Shown here: positions 42,608 through 53,179 of the stretch, piece by piece | How positions within the stretch are numbered: position 1 is the first letter of the stretch | Layout of the letters: every line of letters starts with the position of its first letter | Assembly (NCBI GenBank): GCA_002077045.2 | Contig: KZ111147.1 | Span: 1,670,926-1,734,925 of the forward strand | DNA length: 64,000 bases | Origin: Rachicladosporium sp. CCFEE 5018 | Lineage: Eukaryota; Ascomycota; Dothideomycetes; Cladosporiales; Cladosporiaceae | Reading direction: 5' to 3' | Notes under the pieces: model-generated | Told to the model about the DNA's origin: nothing | What the model saw: only the letters and a program-made list of their open reading frames with translations | Databases searched by the model: none | Position numbers and translations under genes: made by a program

Positions 42608-43669
42608 CTAGTTGTGCAGCATCTGTGCCTTCATGCTTGCTAAGATGTCTTTCCTGCACCCAACCACAAGACTCAAGTGCGCCTCATCCGTGACGATCAG
42701 TCTCGCAGACCCACCGATAGCCTCGCGCATGGCCTGGCCGACCGCCGGACTCATACTTGCATCCCTATTACCATACCACAGGGTGAGCGGCAGAGTAGCT
42801 TTGATATCCCCCAAGGCAAACCCAGGATCGCTTGCGCAAATGACCTCCCTTTCAATCATATGATCCTCGATGCCGTGCTTACACACCTCTCGCAGCGACT
42901 CGTAGACGCAGGCAAGAAAGTCATCATCCCGCATGAGTGCCATGTCCTTCGCGTCAGGACCGATGTAGGGGACGTACCATGCATTAGAGCGAGTCTGAGT
43001 CGTGTTGATGAAATCTTCAACAGATTGTGTCTTCAGCTGCTCCAGCTCTTTGGAGTATGCCCATCGAACAATTGAAGGTAGGAGCTTGGATATGGTGAAG
43101 AATGTATATGTCGTCCAATTGGAGCGCGACATTGACAAGTCGAAGGGGCCCATGCCGGCTACGATAGCGACGCTTTCGAGCTCAATGGCGGGCAGAGCGT
43201 GGGCACATCCTAAAGCGTAGATGCCACCGCCACTGACGCCCATGACACTGTACGTCGCAGCCTTCAAGTGCCGCGCTAAAAGACGGACGTCATTCGCGTG
43301 GTCAAGCACAGTGCGGCCAACATGTTGGTCGCTGAGACCAATGCCAGGACGGTCCACGGCTACAATGCGGACGCCCAGCTCAACGCCTGCATCGTGCCAG
43401 GCGCCTGTTAGACGACAGTCGCTGAGACCGTGGAGATAGAAGATTGTGGGACCTGACTCCGCACCATAAGTCGCGTAGCCGAGAGAGCGGCCGTCTGGTA
43501 GTGAGAGGGTTTGGTGGCTGGCAGGTCTGTGAATGATCTTGAGACATGCCTTCCAGTCGCATGGGGATGGGGCTCGAAGGGCTTGATCATCGTTGCTGTC
43601 GAGCGCGGGTACATTCTGCGGGTTGACAGCTGCTCCGACAGCTTGTGACTGTGTATCTGCTGCAGTCAT
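42608..43669 (-). CDS. alpha/beta-hydrolase fold protein, cytosolic
   Basis: Predicted alpha/beta-hydrolase of 353 aa; substrate unknown. The start MTAADTQSQA at 43669 is preferred over an upstream in-frame start at 43741. Order: a 35-residue leader, the LPDGRSLGYATYGAESG strand typical of the family, oxyanion loop FYLHGLSDCRL, an acid/strand region AVDRPGIGLSD, and the nucleophile elbow MGVSGGGIYALG. A cap region follows, then strand TLWYGNRDASMSP (acid) and VTDEAHLSLV (catalytic His). No signal peptide. A single exon, divergent to AIM24. Confidence 0.88.
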   Translation of the reverse strand: MTAADTQSQAVGAAVNPQNVPALDSNDDQALRAPSPCDWKACLKIIHRPASHQTLSLPDGRSLGYATYGAESGPTIFYLHGLSDCRLTGAWHDAGVELGVRIVAVDRPGIGLSDQHVGRTVLDHANDVRLLARHLKAATYSVMGVSGGGIYALGCAHALPAIELESVAIVAGMGPFDLSMSRSNWTTYTFFTISKLLPSIVRWAYSKELEQLKTQSVEDFINTTQTRSNAWYVPYIGPDAKDMALMRDDDFLACVYESLREVCKHGIEDHMIEREVICASDPGFALGDIKATLPLTLWYGNRDASMSPAVGQAMREAIGGSARLIVTDEAHLSLVVGCRKDILASMKAQMLHN

Positions 43670-44093
43670 GATCCCTATAGTGAAGTCAGTAGTCCCTTGG
43701 TCGGTTGCAAGATAGTGACAACGTCTCTCCTCTTCTCGCAAAAGACCGAAGGGGGAATATGGTGAGGTGAAGTAAGTAGAGGAGAAGTATGGTGCTGCCT
43801 ACATGATCCCTGACAGGTGCATCCCGTGTGTGCATGGGACGGGCGACATCGAAAGCGAGTCTATGGGGGCTACGCAAGAAGACTCGGTGGCCACACGACT
43901 GGACGATAGTGATGAGTACCGACTTCTGCAGTCCCGGAAATGTATGATGGACTCTTCCAAGCATGAACGGTGGTACCAAGATGTGAGGTCCATCTGCTAC
44001 TGCTCTCCAGACGTAGTTCCGAGGTAAACCCGCGCGTCCCAGAAGAGCTCTACGCGACCTCATCGTGAGCCTGTCGAGGGAAAGCATACCACA
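43670..44093. other. divergent intergenic region hydrolase / AIM24
   Basis: Shared upstream region of two divergent genes. Nothing recognisable seen. Confidence 0.4.
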
Positions 44094-45364
44094 ATGCGGC
44101 ATCGCATGTTGGAGCCCGCATGCGCATCATGCCGACCTACCCTGAGGGGCAGTAATGTGCCAGTTCGCCGCTTCGTCCACATCAGCCCAACACCCTCCTC
44201 CACCGAGCCATCGCAGAGCTTGAGCCCGGCCAATGCCAGCAGCGCAAGCACAACAGGCGCAGGTGCGTCTATACTTCAGTTCCAACCTCATGACCAACGA
44301 CTGACAGTTTCCAGACGCACGCTTCGAAGTGCTAAGCAGCCCGTTCTCCCTCCTGTCCGCCTCAATCTCCGCTTCACAGAACCTGTACACCCGCAAAGGC
44401 ACTCTGGTGGGCTTCAATGGCAAGCCCGAAGATGCCGTTTCTACACTGTCCCTACTAGGGCCATTTCAAAGAGCCTTCCTCGGCGTACCGTTCGTCTATC
44501 AAAAAGTCACATCAAGCACTCCCTACACAGCCCTAATTGCGACGCGATCAGCTATCACGTCCATGGTGGTGGTGCATCTTGACGGACGGCTGGACTGGAT
44601 CATAGCGCAGCGGAATGCGTTGTTGGCGTGGACGGGACATACGTTGAGTCTTTCGCCGAGGGTAAACACAAAGATGGTGAGCTCCATTATCCCTGTACAC
44701 TACCGACAGCAGACTAACGGACCAAGAGTCTAGCACATTGGGGTAACACACACGTCACTGGACGAGGCCTTCTCGGATTAAGTGGCCGTGGTCAAATACA
44801 CCAAGTCACGCTCAAGACTGGGGAGGAGTATGTCTTGCACCCCAGCAATGTGGTGGCGTATAGCCAGATGCCAAATGCGCCGCAGCCATATCGCTTCAAG
44901 GCGAATCTGCTAAGGCTGCAGATCCCGAAGACTGCATGGTTCTCAGAGTCGCGGTTCTGGCGAACGATGCGGGAGACGACTATCTGGAGGTTCCTGAGCA
45001 ATACTGCGTATGCTGTACGGACGACGGCTCGGCGAACAATATGGGGCGATCGGGTAGGTTTGACGAAGCCATACTATGAGCGCATATTACTGATCGTACA
45101 CAGCTCTTCCTCCACTTTCGCGGTCCAGTCACAATCCTAATACAGTCCCGCGGCGGCGCCCTGCGCGACGTGCTAACCGCCCGGGACGTGAACGAGATCG
45201 CCGACAGTCCAGCCGGCATTGTGCCTCCGGCAAAGTCATTGACATCTGCTGCCGAAGCTGGCGCCTCTCCCTTGGGAGGCACGCCGGCAACCAATCTGAA
45301 GTCAACGAGCATGAGCTTCGCCACCGTGCGGAGCGGCAAGGTCGATTGGGAGAAGACGCCGTAG
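44094..45364 (+). CDS. AIM24: mitochondrial AIM24 family protein
   Basis: Inner-mitochondrial-membrane protein needed for normal cristae/MICOS organisation in yeast. Exons 44094-44262, 44315-44676, 44727-45053 and 45104-45364 give 372 aa with 50-52-nt introns. The N-terminus is Arg/Cys/Ser-rich, as for an import presequence. The AIM24 core runs from FEVLSSPFSLLSASISASQN through LYTRKGTLVGFNG, LLGLSGRGQIHQVTL, EYVLHPSNVVAYS and LFLHFRGPVTILIQSRG. Each intron removal restores conserved joins, for example NTKM-SLAHWGN and WGDR-LFLHFRG. The C-terminus is short and disordered. Confidence 0.9.
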
Positions 45365-45873
45365 CCGAATCGTAGTGGCTGAGAAGTGTACTGATAGCAG
45401 TGGAGCAGACACATGTACAACAGTCACATACATGGAAGCCAGATCATGCACTCAGTGTGCACTCATGAACAGGACTTTGTCTCAGACGACCTTCGCCGCC
45501 ATGCGCCTTTTCGATCAATTTTCCGTGGTAGCTGCGAGCACTCAGATCGCATACTTTATATACGGTATACAGAGCTGTTCAGACAGGGAAGTAGCTGAAA
45601 CCACAAAGCCAGTGGAGCAGATGTCGCAGAGGGCGTCCCTTCCCTTTTGCATGTTTTTTTGGTTGATCACCGCGTTCGAATCTCACGATGTTGTCCTCAA
45701 TTCTCTCACTTCATTGCAGAAGTATGAACATTGGGTATGACAAGATGAGAGAGGTTCTCGGTTCCGCACTACGAGGACTGACCAACGGCGATCTCGCGAC
45801 CTTGCAGGTCCGGTTGTCATCTCCCGTCACTCCTCACTATATGTCCTTCCTCTATCTCTCCTTCAACCTCTCC
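45365..45873. other. convergent 3' spacer AIM24 / cutinase
   Basis: Lies between two 3' ends. It contains a TATATA near 45,557 with no gene to serve. Nothing else seen. Confidence 0.4.
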
Positions 45874-46685
45874 TCAGCTATCCCCAGCCAGTCCGGCGAC
45901 GAACGCCACCGCCGCGTCCGCCCGAGTCGCTACCTCCACCCCATGAATGTCTCCCGCAACATCAGCGTCCACTCCCGGCGTGATCATACCACTGGAGCAA
46001 TAATAATCACTCTCGGTGCAGTAGCTCCCGTACTTCCCACCATATTCACTCAGCAATTTCTGCGACGCAGCATTTAGCCGCCGCGAAAAGACGCCGTCGT
46101 GCGTGCTCTTACCGGCGGAGTAGGAAGAGTGGGTGACGAAGGAGGGGTCGCCGAAACCGACGGCTGCAGTGACTGGGTGGGACGTAAGCATTGGAACATG
46201 TCATGAGAGTCAATACGTGGAGGACAACCACTGTACTCCGTGTATTCCGCATCGAGAGGCGTGTTCAACAGCGCGCCAGCGAGGACTTCGGAAACCACTT
46301 CACCACCCTGACTATAACCCAGCAGGACGATACGACTCGCGCTCCCACACGAATTGACATAATCCGTCACAAGGCTCTTCATAGCCGCGAGTCCTTCCTC
46401 CGGACTCTCTGGGTAGTACTGACTTGGATCGAAGACCGAAAGATCGAGTGTCGTAGGGTATATTGTAGCTGGGTAATCGAGGGCTACTGGGAAGGAGTTT
46501 GGGACTTTGGCCTTCAGCGCACTGGAGACCTGGCTTAGCTTGCCTTCGCCTGGAGCTTCGGTCGAGCCGTGCGCGGAGATGATGTAGAGGCCTTTGACGC
46601 AGGTGGGGGCGCGGGGTAGCAGGGATGAGGCGGATGTCAGAGAATAGAGGACATGAAGAAGGGGCAGGAACTGGGTGGTATGCAT
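45874..46685 (-). CDS. secreted cutinase / CE5 esterase
   Basis: Carbohydrate esterase family 5: cutinase or acetylxylan esterase acting on plant surface polyesters or xylan. Exon 2 is 46172-45874; exon 1 runs from 46685 to about 46232. The intron end CCCAG is clear, but three donors in the same phase are possible (46231, 46228 or 46216), so one to five residues near the join are uncertain; total is about 250 aa. The signal peptide ends around SASS. Family features: CVKGLYIISAHGSTEAPGEG, the nucleophile elbow LLGYSQGGEVV, the acid region YCTESDYYCSSG with paired Cys, and the C-terminal catalytic His in GDIHGVEV. The sequence looks closer to acetylxylan-esterase-like CE5 members than to classic small cutinases. 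This is a judgement by eye. Confidence 0.87.
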
Positions 46686-47299
46686 GATGTTTCTGAGTGA
46701 GACAACCTGCTCAGCGGGTATCGGAAATTAGCTGACTTGCGGCGGTGTGCAATACACTCGTTTCCGACGGTTGCTACTCGGAATACTTATGGTTGTCAAA
46801 TTCGACGGCGCGAGACCACTCAGCAAGCCGCCGACGAAGGGGCCGAGCACTCGTGTCATCGGCGGTGGATTCGTCTCTTTGTCGATGTGCGCCTCAGGAC
46901 CACATGGTCCATCAGCATACTCGAGACCCTCCGCGCTAGCAGCTGCCCTTGTGTCACAACAGGGACAAAGCGTCTGGCGACGAAGGCTTGGAGGCGCTAT
47001 GCCACGCAGCCCTGATGCTCATGCGTGGGCAGGATCGCGGAGCTGAGAGCTGAAGACCGCCAGTGTTTTCCCTGGTAAGAAAACCACCGCCGGTCGGATT
47101 GGGTCAGTAAAAGATGATTGTCCTCGATTGGAAGAGCAGTGCGACGGGGCAAAGTCATTGTCCGAGCGCAGATATGATTCCGAACGGCTAACATGGCACA
47201 GTATCGGACTCGGCGGTCCAGTGGAGCGAAACGGTCGACGTACTGCGCGCCGGAGAGTCGCTGCCAAAGCGTTGATCTAATATCTGGCTGTCGATGCCA
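46686..47299. other. intergenic cutinase promoter / HeLo 3' flank
   Basis: Nothing recognisable; no NLR fragment or HeLo partner gene seen here. Confidence 0.4.
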
Positions 47300-48184
47300 C
47301 TACTTCGCGTACCCAAAGCTATGTCCGATATGTGAGTTTGCACTGCCCTTCACACTAAGGCTGCCGATGCTGATACTGCTGCCACCGTCGTGTGGTTGAT
47401 TTGGCGCGTACTTATTCCCCATATGAACTATGCCGTCGCCGTCAATACTGACGTCTCGGATGTCGAGCCCACGCAGCTTCTCTACACTCTTGACGGCCGC
47501 CGTGAAACATGGATCGGTGTTTTCGAGCAGCGCGGGCAGGAGTTCCAAGGTGGTTTTGTCCAGCGTCGCGACTTCGTCTCTGGCTAGCTGATCCTCGCGC
47601 TGCGTCATCTCGGGATCGATGTCCGGGAAGAGCTTCTCGAGCTCTGTGACTAGCCCCGAGACTTCATCTACGAGCGCTTTGAGGTTCTTCTTCTGGTAGA
47701 GAGCCCATCTCGTCCGGTTGTGGGCCCCGCTTACGACATTCAGTGCTTCGGTGTACCCATGCTTGATTTTGGTCAGGGCTTTACTGGCGGTGATGTGCTC
47801 TTTGGAGGCAAGCTGCAGCTCTGCGCTCGGATCGAGGACTTCAGTGTCGGTCTCGGTGCTGGCGCTTGCATTACGAGCTGCGCGTTTCTTAAAGGAGCCA
47901 GAGTCTTTCTCGGCCCGTTCGAACTTCTCTTTGATCTCTTCGAGTAGGTCTTTCGCGAAGTCGACGTCTTCTTCCGTGTATGCTGCGAGCTTGGCCTGCA
48001 AGGCTTCGGTATTCGTGATGTCTACTGCCTTACCCCAGCGCAGTAGATGGATGTGAGCAGCTTCCAGTCTAATAGCACAGGTGGCATAGTCGGACTTGAA
48101 GTTGCGGCCGAGCTGAATGAGCTCGAAGTAGTTGACACATGTAAGGAAGAGGCCCGGTACGCTCAAGGCTGTGAGGTCAGACAT
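47300..48184 (-). CDS. HeLo-domain protein with HET-s-like C-terminal tail
   Basis: 294 aa, single exon. The HeLo domain (about 1-215, Pfam prion-inhibition and propagation family) is clear from VPGLFLTCVNYFELIQLGRN, DYATCAIRLEAAHIHLLRWG, TRWALYQKKNLKALVDEVSG and ELEKLFPD. In fungal heterokaryon incompatibility this domain is a membrane-attacking cell-death effector kept inactive until its C-terminal amyloid motif folds. Here the last 50 residues are Gly/Ser/His/Asn-rich and hold two degenerate repeats: VSIDGDGIVHMGNKY (245-259) and LSVKGSANSHIGHSFGY (276-292). The spacing and the HxG(N) core resemble HET-s-type amyloid repeats (inference). The HeLo N-terminus is intact. No adjacent NLR receptor gene is seen; such partners often neighbour these genes. 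It is divergent to the DUF3824 gene. Confidence 0.88.
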   Translation of the reverse strand: MSDLTALSVPGLFLTCVNYFELIQLGRNFKSDYATCAIRLEAAHIHLLRWGKAVDITNTEALQAKLAAYTEEDVDFAKDLLEEIKEKFERAEKDSGSFKKRAARNASASTETDTEVLDPSAELQLASKEHITASKALTKIKHGYTEALNVVSGAHNRTRWALYQKKNLKALVDEVSGLVTELEKLFPDIDPEMTQREDQLARDEVATLDKTTLELLPALLENTDPCFTAAVKSVEKLRGLDIRDVSIDGDGIVHMGNKYAPNQPHDGGSSISIGSLSVKGSANSHIGHSFGYAK

Positions 48185-48820
48185 CGCGACGGCAAGATGC
48201 AGAGAGGACAGGTGAAGTGAGATGAGGAGTTAGAGAGAAGTCTGAACTACCATAGCTATTCATGATGGGCTGCCGGTGAGGCTGTGATCGAGGCCGGCCA
48301 GCTGCATGTCTCCCATGCAGCCACTCGCGGGCTGCAGGAGGGCATGACCGGTTTCCTCTCTTGATGTAAACAGACTGATGCTGTTGGCTTATCATCATAA
48401 GCTTGCAAAGGTGTTCATAACAGACGTAAAGATTGAGTCGGGTGCATAGTATGGCTAGGTCAATGGTACCACGCAATGAAGAAGACGTTTGGAAGCCTTG
48501 GAGTCGATTCCGCCAAGACTCGGCCATTCCCCTGCTGACGACGTCACTGGTCTTGGGCAGCAGCAGGTGCGGGCTGAGGCTTCCTGCCACACGCTGCGGG
48601 CGCGTGCCTTCCGGCGCTTCATCCCACTATCGATACGTAGAAGTCGCATCCCGCCCGCCGCTGCTCCCGTCACACCACACTCGCAGGCACAAGCCAGCGC
48701 ATCTTCCCGCAGTCGCATCTCAGCACCTGCCAGCCTTGCTGAGCCACTGTGTAAGGCTCTTCATATCGACATTCACTTGAGGAGGATACTGGCCACAACC
48801 ACGACCATCACATCGCTATC
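48185..48820. other. divergent intergenic region HeLo / DUF3824
   Basis: Bidirectional upstream region. Nothing recognisable seen. Confidence 0.4.
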
Positions 48821-51800
48821 ATGTCAGTCCGCGGAGAGCGGGTTGTGTACCGCGAACGCGACCGCGAAGATGATTGGCAGCCTGAGAAACGATCATACAC
48901 CACAGTAAAGCGCTACCAAGTCCCCGACCGGTCCTTCGACGAGGATGTGGTGCAGACAGACAAGATCATGGTGCGGCGAGAGCGCCGTGAAGATCCTCCA
49001 CCTCGTACTGAAGTCAGCTATCGCGCCAGCGATCGAGATATAAGGGACCGCGGCCATCGTGAGGAGAGCGAATACCGTGTCACGGAAAGAGTCACCGAGC
49101 GAGAGCGCGAACGAGAAATCCCACAACGCCGCGACATCTCTTATCGTGTACTTGAGCGCGATGATCACGACCGTCACTCTCACTCGGACTCACGCAGCGA
49201 GTTCCGCTTTGTCGAGCGAGAGCGGGAGACTGTGCGCGCACCCCCACCACCTGTCGAAGAGCGTGTGCGCGAGTATCGATTCGAGCGTGAGAGGTCATAC
49301 TCGCCTCCCCGACGTGAGCGCGAGAGGGAGCCTGAAGTCGAGCGATATGTGCGCAGCACCGAGTACTACCAGCAACCTCAACCGATCATCATCCGAGAGT
49401 CTGCCGCACCGCAGCCGATCATCATCGAGCGTGAACGGCGGGAGCCACAGCCGATCGTCATCCGGCGTGAGGAACCACAGTACGAGGTAATTGAGCGAGA
49501 CGAAGTGCGTGAAGAAAGGATGTCGATGGTCCGCAGAGAAGATCCACCGGCCCCTGCTACTGTTATCTCCAAAGCACCGTCCAGAGCGCTGACAGTGCAG
49601 AACAAGGCGAATGATGAGGATTACTTCTACGAGCGTCGCATACGTGAGGTCGAGCGCGCACCACGAGATGACATCAGACCGCGAGACAGCGCTTCCCAGG
49701 CCAGCAGCGATGACAGCTACGAGTACATTCGTCGCGAGCGCGTGATTGAGGGCGAGCGTGAACGGTCGCGATCAAGTCATCGTAAACGGGACCTCGCTGC
49801 TGGCGCTCTCGCTGGTGTCGCAGGTGCTGAGATCCTTCGCAGCCATCGTCAGAAGGAGGGCAAAGATGTGGGAGGACGAGGTCGCTCGATCATTGGCGGC
49901 GCCGCTGTGGGTGCGATTGGTGCCGAGGCCATTCGTCGCGCGAAGAGTTTCAGGAAAGAGTCTCGCAGTCGCAGTCGATCCAGGAGCAGCTCGTACGAGT
50001 CAAGGCGGCATCGCAAGCACCGTTCGAAGTCCCGTGAACGTAGCAAGTCGCGGGTCAGACAGTACGGTGGTATGGCGGCGGTGGCAGCAGCTGGTGCACT
50101 AGCGGGCTACGCTTTGATGAAGAATAAAGGCAACAAGGGCGAGACGATCATCGTTAAAGAGGGCAATGACAGACGGTCACGATCAAGACGCCGCGCCGCC
50201 AGCAGGGACACTGGCTACCTGTCAGGGTCTTCTTTCAGGAGTCGAAGCCGAAGCCAATCAGCTCTGAACCCGGAGCACCGAAACAAACGCATAGCACAAG
50301 CTGGTGCACTCAGTGCTGCAGCAGCTGGTATCTACAATCACGTCCGATCGAAGAGCCGCGGTGGTGGTAAGTCTCGNNNNNNNNNNNNNNNNNNNNNNNN
50401 NNNNNNNNNNNNNNNNNNNNNNNNNNNNNNNNNNNNNNNNNNNNNNNNNNNNNNNNNNNNNNNNNNNNNNNNNNNNTCTCGCAGTCGCAGTCGATCCAGG
50501 AGCAGCTCGTACGAGTCAAGGCGGCATCGCAAGCACCGTTCGAAGTCCCGTGAACGTAGCAAGTCGCGGGTCAGACAGTACGGTGGTATGGCGGCGGTGG
50601 CAGCAGCTGGTGCACTAGCGGGCTACGCTTTGATGAAGAATAAAGGCAACAAGGGCGAGACGATCATCGTTAAAGAGGGCAATGACAGACGGTCACGATC
50701 AAGACGCCGCGCCGCCAGCAGGGACACTGGCTACCTGTCAGGGTCTTCTTTCAGGAGTCGAAGCCGAAGCCAATCAGCTCTGAACCCGGAGCACCGAAAC
50801 AAACGCATAGCACAAGCTGGTGCACTCAGTGCTGCAGCAGCTGGTATCTACAATCACGTCCGATCGAAGAGCCGCGGTGGTGGTAAGTCTCGATCTCGCA
50901 GCCGCATACAACAGGGTGCGCCCATCGCGGTGGCCGGACTTGGAGGTGCTGCTTTGGCAGGCCTATACGAGAAGAACAAGGCGAACAAGGAAGCCAAGAA
51001 GGCGGCTATCATTGAAAGTGAGATTCACAGAGGGAGAGGAAGGCACTCGAGAAGCCGGTCAAGGAGTAGGTCCGTCCCTGCACCTTATACTGCGCGTGAC
51101 AGACACAGGGTTGATGAGGACTACGTAGCCTACGACGCCGATCCTATTCACCCTGATCGCGATCGTGCTTACTATAGCGACGAGGAGCCTGGATCTTACC
51201 GCAGAAGGCATTCGAGGGGACACTCAAGAGGTCACTCGAGCGGAAGCAGTCCAGACAACAGGCGCAGACACTCTAGCAGAAGTCGCAGCCGAGGAGTGTC
51301 TGGTGCTCAGGCTGCTGGGCTTGCCGGAGCTGCTGCACTGGGTGCGCATGAGCTTGGTAAGAGGCGAGAGCGCAGTCGCAGTCGCGCAGACACAGATGGG
51401 AGGAGTAGGCTTCTCCATTCGTGATATCGAGCACAGGCAATACTAATACCTATCTAGGACGAAGCAATGACTACACCGATACAACGTTCAGCGACTACGA
51501 CCACCCGAGCGGCTACATCGCACCGCGGCACTCAGACGCTGGGTACAACCGCCAAGGCGGACAGTCTTCATACCCTGGCGGCATGCACTTCCCACCACCT
51601 CCAAACGCCGCGCAAGCAGATCCAGCATACGCGAATGCGCACGCCGACCCTTTCGCTACTAATCGTGACAGTACTGCAGCAGCTCAGAACTACAGCCCGT
51701 ATCCTGCTTACAACCCAGCCGACTACCCTCCGACCGGTACTACACACCCTTACGAACAGACACGCGGTGTCTATGGCGAGAGCGACGCAACGCTCGGCGC

Positions 51801-52649
51801 GCCGTATCCTGGCCAAGACACCTTTGCGGGAGACAGCCGCTTCGCGGCGCCCGAGGATGCTGCTGCACAGCGTGAGCGCGAGCATGAGATACGTGAGGAT
51901 GCTGCGGCTGAGGAGGCCAGACGGCATGGTCGAGACCGTGATCCAGGAAATGTGAGTGGCTCTCCAGTACATTCGTTTGAGCCGGCTCAGCAGCAGGGGA
52001 TGGAGGCTGCTGCGGTTGGCGGCGTTGGTGGTGGTGGTGGCGAGGATCAGGATGCGGGTATGTCTACCGATGGCACCCAGCACTGATTTGAGCGCGGTTT
52101 ACATATATACTTCATCTGCGTGACGTGGATACTGACTGGTCGGTCACAGATGGTGTAATCACACCTCGCGCCCGCTCGACCAGCCGCGTCCGCTTCGATC
52201 TCGGCTCCAACATCGCCATCTCACCAGAAGATACTCGTAGAACAGGCACTTCCAGTGATGACCGCTCCTCCCGCTCTCGCGAACGACGTCACCGCCGAGA
52301 CGCTGATGATGAAGACTCGCCTGACCGACATCGACACCACAGGAAGACGCGCCCCGATAACGACGGCGCGCACGACTCACCATCTCTCTTCCGCGACAAA
52401 TACGATGACCCGCCGCACGAGAACGATTCGGACAGTACTGTTGAGATGCCTGCCAGGTTCGATGAACGCGGACAACGCAAGCCGGAGGGTAGTGGGAATG
52501 AGCTTGCGGATAGCATTCAGGCGCTGCTAAGTGGGAGAGGCGGAGCTGGGGACCTGCTCAAGGGGATCATGGGGGCTGGAGGTAGGGATGGGGAGAGTGA
52601 TGGGGTTAGTGGGCGGAGTGGGCGGAGGAGGCGCCGGAGGGCGGAGTGA
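48821..52649 (+). CDS. DUF3824-family Arg/Glu/Ser-rich protein, interrupted by gap
   Basis: Fungal protein of unknown function. Exons 48821-51404, 51458-52057 and 52150-52649; introns are 53 nt (TACTAAT branch) and 92 nt. The first intron's donor could instead be the GTAAGA near 51,357. Residues 1-310 are Arg/Glu-rich and charged (ERERE repeats, QPIIIRESAAPQPIIIERER). Gly/Ala-rich hydrophobic segments (AAGALAGVAGAEILR, GGMAAVAAAGALAGYALMK and similar) alternate with SR-rich blocks. These Gly-zipper-like helices recur, as is typical of the family. Exon 2 is Tyr/Pro/Ala-rich; exon 3 is charged and ends RRRRRRAE. A 100-N gap with exact 416-nt repeats on both sides lies in exon 1. Removing one copy and the gap (516 nt) leaves about 1,055 aa in frame. 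Confidence 0.85.
49961..50376 (+). repeat. left copy of exact 416-nt repeat at gap edge
   Basis: Runs from TCTCGCAGTCGCAG to the last base before the gap. By eye it is identical to 50477-50892. Probably the same genomic sequence placed twice by the assembler. Confidence 0.93.
50377..50476. other. assembly gap (100 N) inside DUF3824 gene
   Basis: Exactly 100 N flanked on both sides by the same 416 nt, which points to two contig ends that overlap rather than to missing sequence. Confidence 0.95.
50477..50892 (+). repeat. right copy of exact 416-nt repeat at gap edge
   Basis: Starts with the first base after the gap and ends at GGTAAGTCTCG before the sequence continues with ATCTCGCAGCC. Identical to the left copy. 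Confidence 0.93.
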
Positions 52650-53179
52650 TGACTTGATGACAGGCCGCAACGAGATGCCTAGACAGGCGGTGACTTCTGC
52701 TATGATGCGACGGCTTGATCAGAGAGCGTGGACATTTTGCTCGAACGATGCGATGATACCTATGATACACTGCAATGCAATATGACCTTTCGGATAGACC
52801 CATGACCTGAAGTTCTGCGTGTACGGCGGCGTTTTGGACGTCTCATCCCTCAAACGCCACGCTCGTGCGTCCTCCGAGGATCTGCATTTAGATTTGGCAA
52901 TCCCCGGACCAAGACGATGACCCCCTGCGTAAATCGTTGCCAAGCTGCCTCGGCTTCAGACGTGTGGCGCTCCGCGTCTGGGAGAGTTCGCGTTGCGACT
53001 CCACCTCAACGGGACCAGACGAAGCCACCATTAATGGTCAGATCAGGGAGAGGGGAGATTCTGGGTTATCTCCTGGTGGTTCGCGCCGTGTAGCAGTCAC
53101 CTCTCTCGACATGTTTTATAGGTTTGTCTGCATGCGTGCACACAGTCTTTAGGCGGTGCCATCCTCTCGCTCCGTCACG
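52650..53179. other. intergenic upstream of GT71 gene
   Basis: Nothing recognisable seen. Confidence 0.4.

Noticed and set aside
49961..50892. A genuine tandem duplication within the DUF3824 gene
   Set aside because: Both copies end exactly at the N run and look identical, which fits an assembly overlap better; reported instead as an artefact.
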